Positions 34,321 to 39,273 of a stretch of DNA of 39,273 bases are shown here, piece by piece. This DNA is from an uncultured Bacteroidota bacterium (GTDB lineage Bacteria > Bacteroidota > Bacteroidia > Chitinophagales > Chitinophagaceae). How positions within the stretch are numbered: position 1 is the first letter of the stretch; every line of letters starts with the position of its first letter. Both the position numbers and the translations under genes were made by a program. The DNA lies in NCBI GenBank assembly GCA_903858475.1, contig CAIOIZ010000023.1:1-39273 (forward strand), written 5' to 3'. The notes beneath the pieces are model-generated. The model was not told the DNA's origin, made no database searches, and saw only the letters and a program-made list of their open reading frames with translations.

Positions 34321-35919
34321 ATGGAACAGGCAGCCGCAATTATAGGAATCAGTGGTATCATCATCTTGTTGCTGAATATTGCCAATCAGAAGACAACTCA
34401 TTTTGGCTCTGATCATTATTTTCATCTTAATATAATCCGCTTAATTCAACATAATAAGCACCGGTTTGTAAAAAATTATGAAAACTTTATAGGCAATAAC
34501 CATATCGCTTACCCGCAATTATTTCATTGGGTACTTAGTTTTTTTAAATTGCCGCCGGCTGCTGGGCTTCAGCTGCTATATAAGACTTCCCTTTTTTTTG
34601 CCGACCTTATCTTTTTTCTTGTTTTTTTCTATAGCGGCTTCCTTAATTTTAGTTCAAAGCTGCCATTGTTGATTGTGTTTTTATATGCAGCCCTGCTTTT
34701 TATTTTTACCCCTTTTAATTTTGTGCGATGGAATGCACACAATGCTGGATTTAGTCCTCGTAGTTTGGGCGTTTTATTAGGCAGGGTATTTATTTATCTT
34801 TTTTTATTTCACTTATATCATAGTGGCTGGATTTGGTATGCAGCATTGGTGGTTATTTCTTATATCATCTTTATCAGCAGCCAGTTTGCTGCACAGTATG
34901 TATTGTTTTTTTCTTTACTCTACGGAATTATATTCTTACAACCTGCAATAGCTGCAATTCCCCTGCTCGGCTTTTTATTATTTTATCTCTTTCATGGACA
35001 ATTGGCAATAGATTATATAAAGGGGCAGTATCAGCATAAGAAGATTTATGCCCAACATTTTGCCAAGCGCTTTATTTTAAAATACCGACCCAGCATATGG
35101 CGCGATTTTGTCTATGATTTTTGGGTTAAACTGAAAAAAGAAAAAGCAGCCGCTTTTCCATATATACAAACCAATGCCTTGCTTACTTTGTGTTGGGGTT
35201 TTACCATGTTGCCTGCTGTTTTGTATTTCTTTATTCATCTGATGATACAAGCACCCAATCAAAATGCCTGGTTATTGCTTCAGCAAAATCCGCTATTGCA
35301 AGTGATCGTTATTAGTCTCTGTATTTTTATTCTGACTTCATTTGCCAAGACTCGATTTTTGGGCGAGCCTGAGCGGTATCTTGAATTTGCAACGCCCACC
35401 TTGGTATTTCTGTTCATGCAATGTTATAGCAGTGAATGGGTGTACAATACCATTATTTATTATGTATTGGCCTCCTTATTCCTCATTTTTATAAGTAAGT
35501 GGTACGATAAAAAAAGCACCAAGGCAAAAGAAAATATGCTCTGGCATTTGGATACGCCACAGGAAAATGGGCAATCCATCTTAAGCGTATTACATTCTTT
35601 ACAAAAAGATACGGCCCTTCGAATTTTTTCCAATAATGAAGAAATCACCCGGCGTTTATTGATTATAGACAAGGCTGAATTTTTATTGCCAGATATTGCT
35701 GCTGAAAAAACAGGCATTTTTTATTATAAAGATATTTTCCCCGATCAATATCCACAGGTGAACGAAAACTTATTGCTGCCGATGATAAAAGAATTTGATA
35801 TCAATATACTTGTATTGGATATTTCCCTGCTTTCGAAGCCATATGCAGCCTTATTGACGGGACTCTCCTTCAAGCCGGTATTTACATTGAATGACTTCGT
35901 TTTATTGCAAAAACAATAA
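34321..35919 (+). CDS. Polytopic membrane protein, possibly GT-C-type glycosyltransferase
   Basis: 532 residues with about ten hydrophobic helices (for example at about 5-25, 90-110, 120-140, 155-180, 190-230, 300-345, 365-400), then a soluble C-terminal tail from about 405. The first loop contains GSDHYFHLNIIR, an acidic-aromatic motif in the place where GT-C enzymes carry their catalytic Asp, and later AYPQLFHW. This fits GT-C transferases that use lipid-linked sugars and face the periplasm. A polymerase-like role is an alternative. I do not recognise a closer family. It starts 3 bases after the acyltransferase gene. Confidence 0.6.
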   Translation: MEQAAAIIGISGIIILLLNIANQKTTHFGSDHYFHLNIIRLIQHNKHRFVKNYENFIGNNHIAYPQLFHWVLSFFKLPPAAGLQLLYKTSLFFADLIFFLVFFYSGFLNFSSKLPLLIVFLYAALLFIFTPFNFVRWNAHNAGFSPRSLGVLLGRVFIYLFLFHLYHSGWIWYAALVVISYIIFISSQFAAQYVLFFSLLYGIIFLQPAIAAIPLLGFLLFYLFHGQLAIDYIKGQYQHKKIYAQHFAKRFILKYRPSIWRDFVYDFWVKLKKEKAAAFPYIQTNALLTLCWGFTMLPAVLYFFIHLMIQAPNQNAWLLLQQNPLLQVIVISLCIFILTSFAKTRFLGEPERYLEFATPTLVFLFMQCYSSEWVYNTIIYYVLASLFLIFISKWYDKKSTKAKENMLWHLDTPQENGQSILSVLHSLQKDTALRIFSNNEEITRRLLIIDKAEFLLPDIAAEKTGIFYYKDIFPDQYPQVNENLLLPMIKEFDINILVLDISLLSKPYAALLTGLSFKPVFTLNDFVLLQKQ

Positions 35920-36007
35920 ATTATTGCATTGCGCTTCAAAGTAATTGCACAATTGAAAAGCGGCTAACTCGTGCATCTCCCAAATACTTAGTAATTTCAA
36001 GCTTTCA

Positions 36008-37180
36008 ATGAAACAAAAAATTGCCATTATCATCAACACGCTGGCTACCGGCGGAGCAGAAAAAACAGCCGGACTGTTGATGAATCAATTGCATGCAGAC
36101 TGGGAGATTCATCTGCTGATGTTTGATACCCGTAATATTGAATTTCCAATTCCTGCTGATGTAAAGATTTATCAGATTGGTCGGCCTACCTCTGCCGAAG
36201 CCAAGCCCATACAGGTTTTGAAGCTTCCATTGCAGGCCTTGCAAATAAAAAAATACTTGCAATTGCATGGTATTCGATTGGTTTTTTCCATATTAAATAG
36301 ACCCAATTTTATTGCAGGCTATTTAAAGCTATTTGGCTTTAAAGGCAAAACCATCATCAACGAAAGAAGCAATGCCTCTTATTATTATACCAATAAAACA
36401 CTGGGAGGGCGATTAGGCAGGTTTTTGGTAAAGCGACTTTATCAAAGAGCGGATTGTATTATTACCAATTCTATTTTTAGCAAAAACGATTTGCAAGAAA
36501 CTTTTGGATTAAAAAATAACATCATCAGCATTAGTAATGGGATACCCTATCAGGCTATTCAACAAAGATTAGCGCTGGCAGAATTGCCTTTTGAAAAAAA
36601 GCCGAGTGAATTTATTTTTTGTCATGTGGGGCGATTTCATGAAGATAAAAATCAAGTCCTCTTATTAAAAGCCTTTGCTTTATTAAAAGGGAAGCCTTGT
36701 AGACTCTTGTTAGTGGGGCGAGATATACCCGTTGCATTAAAAGATTTGGTGCAAATACTGGGACTTAGCGAACAGGTTTTGTTATACGACCAGCAAACAG
36801 ATATTTTACCCTGGTATGCCATTGCCGATGCATTTGTATTGTCCTCCAATGTAGAAGGCTATCCCAATGTATTGTTGGAGGCCATGGCAGCAGGCTTGCC
36901 CGTGATAGCCACCGACTGTAAGTGGGGGCCCCGCGAGATACTGGCGCCCAATACCGTGTATCCATCGCAGTTAGTATCAGTGGACTGGGCCGAAAACGGC
37001 ATTTTGGTGCCTGTTAATGAGGTTCACCCAATGGCAGAAGCTATGCAGGAATTAATGGAGCAACCTATGCGGTACCAACAGTATAAAAATCGTTCAAAAC
37101 AATGCATTCAGGCATTTGAAGAATCTACAACCCTTGCCTCTTTTGCGGCTACCATACAATCTTACCTACCGCTTGATTAG
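36008..37180 (+). CDS. GT4-family glycosyltransferase
   Basis: 390 residues. GT-B fold with N-terminal INTLATGGAEKTAGLL and C-terminal Rossmann elements CHVGRFHEDKNQ, RLLLVGRD and the nucleotide-sugar-binding EGYPNVLLEAMAAGLPVIAT (the E-x7-E motif). It moves a sugar from a nucleotide donor to a lipid-linked acceptor at the cytoplasmic face. It begins 88 bases after the membrane protein gene, in the same direction. Its stop TAG overlaps the stop of the convergent beta-helix gene by 3 bases. Confidence 0.93.
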   Translation: MKQKIAIIINTLATGGAEKTAGLLMNQLHADWEIHLLMFDTRNIEFPIPADVKIYQIGRPTSAEAKPIQVLKLPLQALQIKKYLQLHGIRLVFSILNRPNFIAGYLKLFGFKGKTIINERSNASYYYTNKTLGGRLGRFLVKRLYQRADCIITNSIFSKNDLQETFGLKNNIISISNGIPYQAIQQRLALAELPFEKKPSEFIFCHVGRFHEDKNQVLLLKAFALLKGKPCRLLLVGRDIPVALKDLVQILGLSEQVLLYDQQTDILPWYAIADAFVLSSNVEGYPNVLLEAMAAGLPVIATDCKWGPREILAPNTVYPSQLVSVDWAENGILVPVNEVHPMAEAMQELMEQPMRYQQYKNRSKQCIQAFEESTTLASFAATIQSYLPLD

Positions 37181-38829
37181 TCTGTTTTTACCATGACGGC
37201 TTTTTCGGTGGGGTCCGAAAACTGATTTTTACCAAGATGAATTTCCTTCAACATTTTTTCGGGTAATGCAATAAATGCACCCAGGAATTTTCCTCGAGCC
37301 GCTACCATTTTTTTATTACTTGTGTTGAGGGGCTTATTTAATTCTCCAAAGGTATTGCTGTCGATATGGATGTCCTTCAAGCCGGGAGCCGCTGCATCGC
37401 TGGGTGAATAAGTGTCGGTGATTACAATATAACCCGCTACTCCGCTCGGATCATAATTGGGTTGAAAATGAGCAAAGCTGTTTTTTTGGATGATGAGCTT
37501 TTTCATTCCCCATTTACTGCCCATTAGCAGGATGCCTGCATAATTCATTCCTTCCATCCGATTATTCTCGATGCTACTTTCTTGTAATGAGTGCAAGATC
37601 ATGCCCATGGTTTTATCCTTTGTAGTAGCAGGCAATACCGCTATTATTCGGTTATGTTTGATAGATAGTTGACCAATAGTGGCAGCATTGGCAAGACCCG
37701 CATTGTACAGTGTCATATTGCCATTGGGTACATCTATGCCACAAATAAATCCAGGGTCCATTAATCGGCGATAGGTTAGGGAAATTCGATTGTTTTCAAT
37801 ATTTACCTTTTCTATCGGGTGAATAACCCAAAATGAAATACCCTTCAAGCATTCGGCAATTAGGTTATTGTTGATATTTATGTCTTTAAGTTGGCCCTGA
37901 CTACTAGTGATATAAATTGCGGGAAAGCAGCCCCCTATATAATTATTATTGGCAGAAGAATAACTGCCGTGTATCTCAATCCCTCCAGTATAATTTTGCA
38001 AGGCAATGTCTGCTTGCGTTTGTTCAATACGGTTATGATTGATAAAGCTACTATCCCACTCTGTATAGATAAATGAAAAATCAACCTGGTATTGATTGGG
38101 TTTTTTAGTACCAACATTGTTGCCCCCATTCAACAACTTACAATTTTCAATGATAGCATGGTGCCCATTGTCTTTTAATATAATCATATTGCTGCCTGCG
38201 CAGTTTTTGATACTGATATTAGTAGCACTAAAATCATTTCCGCGGCTGATGAAAATGGCTGAATGGTTTTTAAGGACTCCCTTCGGTACTAGGTTGTTTG
38301 GCCCATTCATATCAATGCTCAGCTGATTAAAATAAATATGGTCAATATTTTCTCCAAAGAAAATATGCGCATTGGCATTGCTGTCGGTTTTGTCGAAAAG
38401 ATGATTGGCCAGTCGTAGGATGCTTTTTGCCCCCACCCCCTCAAAAACCAGGTTACTATGTAAGCGCAGACAAAAATTTTCAAAATAATGACTACCTCTT
38501 TGGTAGCTGCCAATAATATAGGTACCTGCCGGAAAATAGATGCTTGTTTTTTCGCCCAGAGGGGCTGCATCAATGGCTGCTTGAATGGCTATTCGGTCAT
38601 CGTTGATACCATTACCTTTCGCGCCATATTTTTTCACATTTATTTTACCTGCAAAACAAAGATTCGCCAGGAATAATGCGAAAATGACAAGCCCCCGGCA
38701 TTTTGTAAAATACCCTGCCTTTTTTATGAACCGATATAAGAATGATTGCACATTGTAAAAATAAAGCTTCCCTTCGAAAGCGGGGGCCTTCGATAAAATC
38801 TGCAAAAGACCATCTAAGTCAACTTGCAC
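37177..38829 (-). CDS. Secreted right-handed beta-helix (pectate-lyase-superfamily) protein
   Basis: 550 residues. It has a hydrophobic signal segment (GLVIFALFLANLCFAG), then INVKKYGAKGNGINDDRIAIQAAID, the hallmark N-terminal motif of pectate-lyase-3-type helices. Repeated right-handed beta-helix rungs follow (ENNRIS, IENNRMEG, INNNLIAE, IDSNTFG). The signal segment lies about 45 residues in, and a GTG at 38751 (Val27) would give a normal signal peptide, so the true start may be there. The family includes polysaccharide lyases, epimerases and tail-spike-like binders. Here it probably acts on or binds the cell's own exopolysaccharide, since it sits in the cluster, but runs against it. The overlap of stop codons with the GT4 gene is unusual. 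Confidence 0.8.
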   Translation of the reverse strand: MQVDLDGLLQILSKAPAFEGKLYFYNVQSFLYRFIKKAGYFTKCRGLVIFALFLANLCFAGKINVKKYGAKGNGINDDRIAIQAAIDAAPLGEKTSIYFPAGTYIIGSYQRGSHYFENFCLRLHSNLVFEGVGAKSILRLANHLFDKTDSNANAHIFFGENIDHIYFNQLSIDMNGPNNLVPKGVLKNHSAIFISRGNDFSATNISIKNCAGSNMIILKDNGHHAIIENCKLLNGGNNVGTKKPNQYQVDFSFIYTEWDSSFINHNRIEQTQADIALQNYTGGIEIHGSYSSANNNYIGGCFPAIYITSSQGQLKDININNNLIAECLKGISFWVIHPIEKVNIENNRISLTYRRLMDPGFICGIDVPNGNMTLYNAGLANAATIGQLSIKHNRIIAVLPATTKDKTMGMILHSLQESSIENNRMEGMNYAGILLMGSKWGMKKLIIQKNSFAHFQPNYDPSGVAGYIVITDTYSPSDAAAPGLKDIHIDSNTFGELNKPLNTSNKKMVAARGKFLGAFIALPEKMLKEIHLGKNQFSDPTEKAVMVKTD

Positions 38830-38875
38830 TAACCCTTGAAATGCGGATAAAACGGCCTATTTTAGGAAAACTTGT

Positions 38876-38883
38876 TATCTTAG
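38876..38883 (+). promoter_or_regulatory. Candidate -7 box before the export gene (TATCTTAG)
   Basis: Seven of eight match to TAnnTTTG, 61 bases before the ATG at 38945, implying a leader of about 55 bases. The -33 region is not convincing. Confidence 0.35.
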
Positions 38884-38944
38884 TGCCCTGTATTTTGCCA
38901 TCGCCTGTTTGGGCGGTTGCCATCCTAATTATAATTGAATTTCA

Positions 38945-39273
38945 ATGAAAAAGATAAGAAGGGCCCTTTTGTTGCTGACACTCGTTTTTGCTTGTTCTGC
39001 CCTCACTCACGCACAATCCCTCTTGCAAACACGTGATTTAAGTGCTACTCAGATTGATAGCTATTCTGATGACGAGATGCGAGCGCTTCAACAAAAAATT
39101 GTTGAAATGGGTATTTCGGAAACCCAATTATATAAATTGGCAGAAGAAAGAGGATTGGCAGCAGGGGAGGTTGTTAAGCTTAGGAAAAGAATGGAAGCCT
39201 TGGCTATAACAAGATCAGCTATCAATGTTAAAGCAAAGGAAGATGCCAAAGAAACTCCTTCTACTGAATTGAC
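38945..39273 (+). CDS. Wza-like polysaccharide export protein (N-terminal part)
   Basis: Partial: 109 codons to the window end with no stop. Signal peptide MKKIRRALLLLTLVFACSALTHAQ, then a helical N-terminal region with SDDEMRALQQKIVEMGISETQLYKL and AAGEVVKLRKRMEAL. This pattern precedes the SLBB-type export domain in Bacteroidota Wza homologues, which form the outer-membrane channel for capsule or exopolysaccharide. Identification rests on that region and on the cluster context, since the catalogue domains lie beyond the window. It is divergent from the beta-helix gene. Confidence 0.75.
   Translation, partial: MKKIRRALLLLTLVFACSALTHAQSLLQTRDLSATQIDSYSDDEMRALQQKIVEMGISETQLYKLAEERGLAAGEVVKLRKRMEALAITRSAINVKAKEDAKETPSTEL

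Overview
The window is AT-rich DNA from a Bacteroidota chromosome, most likely a member of the Chitinophagaceae or a close relative. The clues are the very large PAS-rich sensor kinases, an ECF sigma factor followed by an anti-sigma-like/beta-barrel protein, TAnnTTTG-type -7 promoter boxes a few bases from start codons, and a Wza-type export protein with the N-terminal region usual in that phylum. No ribosomal RNA, tRNA, CRISPR array, transposase or phage gene was seen.

Region 1 (1-21.4 kb) is a signalling island. It has a stand-alone Hpt protein, then a leftward operon (FIST sensor, PAS/HisKA_3 kinase, NarL-type regulator, single-domain REC protein; 5406 to 540). Next come a hybrid kinase (5675-8764), a gene-free stretch full of hairpins (8765-9645) and a leftward membrane-anchored PAS/GAF kinase (9646-13008). 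A lipoprotein with an internal duplication follows (13546-14307), then a triplicated set of short promoter-terminator units (14365-15037). The island continues with two small envelope proteins (15221-16093), an NtrC-type sigma-54 activator (16448-17797) and a second hybrid kinase ending in REC and Hpt domains (18072-21410). The Hpt and REC pieces suggest branched phosphorelays.

Region 2 (21.5-28.9 kb) holds an ECF sigma factor overlapping its membrane-anchored partner, a two-gene galactose module (galM-like, galK), a leftward DUF5009/HGSNAT-like membrane protein and a leftward ABC-F ATPase. A degenerate GGTTGA hexanucleotide array fills the gap between convergent galK and the DUF5009 gene.

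Region 3 (29.0-39.3 kb) is a surface-polysaccharide cluster. It encodes a WbpD/WlbB-like sugar N-acetyltransferase, an NAD-dependent epimerase, a DegT-type aminotransferase, AsnB, a hexapeptide acetyltransferase, a polytopic membrane protein (possibly GT-C), a GT4 glycosyltransferase, a leftward secreted beta-helix protein, and the start of a Wza-like export gene cut by the window end. A second, longer GGTTGA array supplies the epimerase stop codon and fills most of the gap before the aminotransferase.

The strongest candidate for something undescribed is the triplicated array at 14365-15037. Each minus-strand unit has a palindrome, a TAnnTTTA box exactly 8 nt before an ATG, and a hairpin terminator about 120-145 nt downstream. 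These could be tandem small RNAs or leaderless micro-ORFs.
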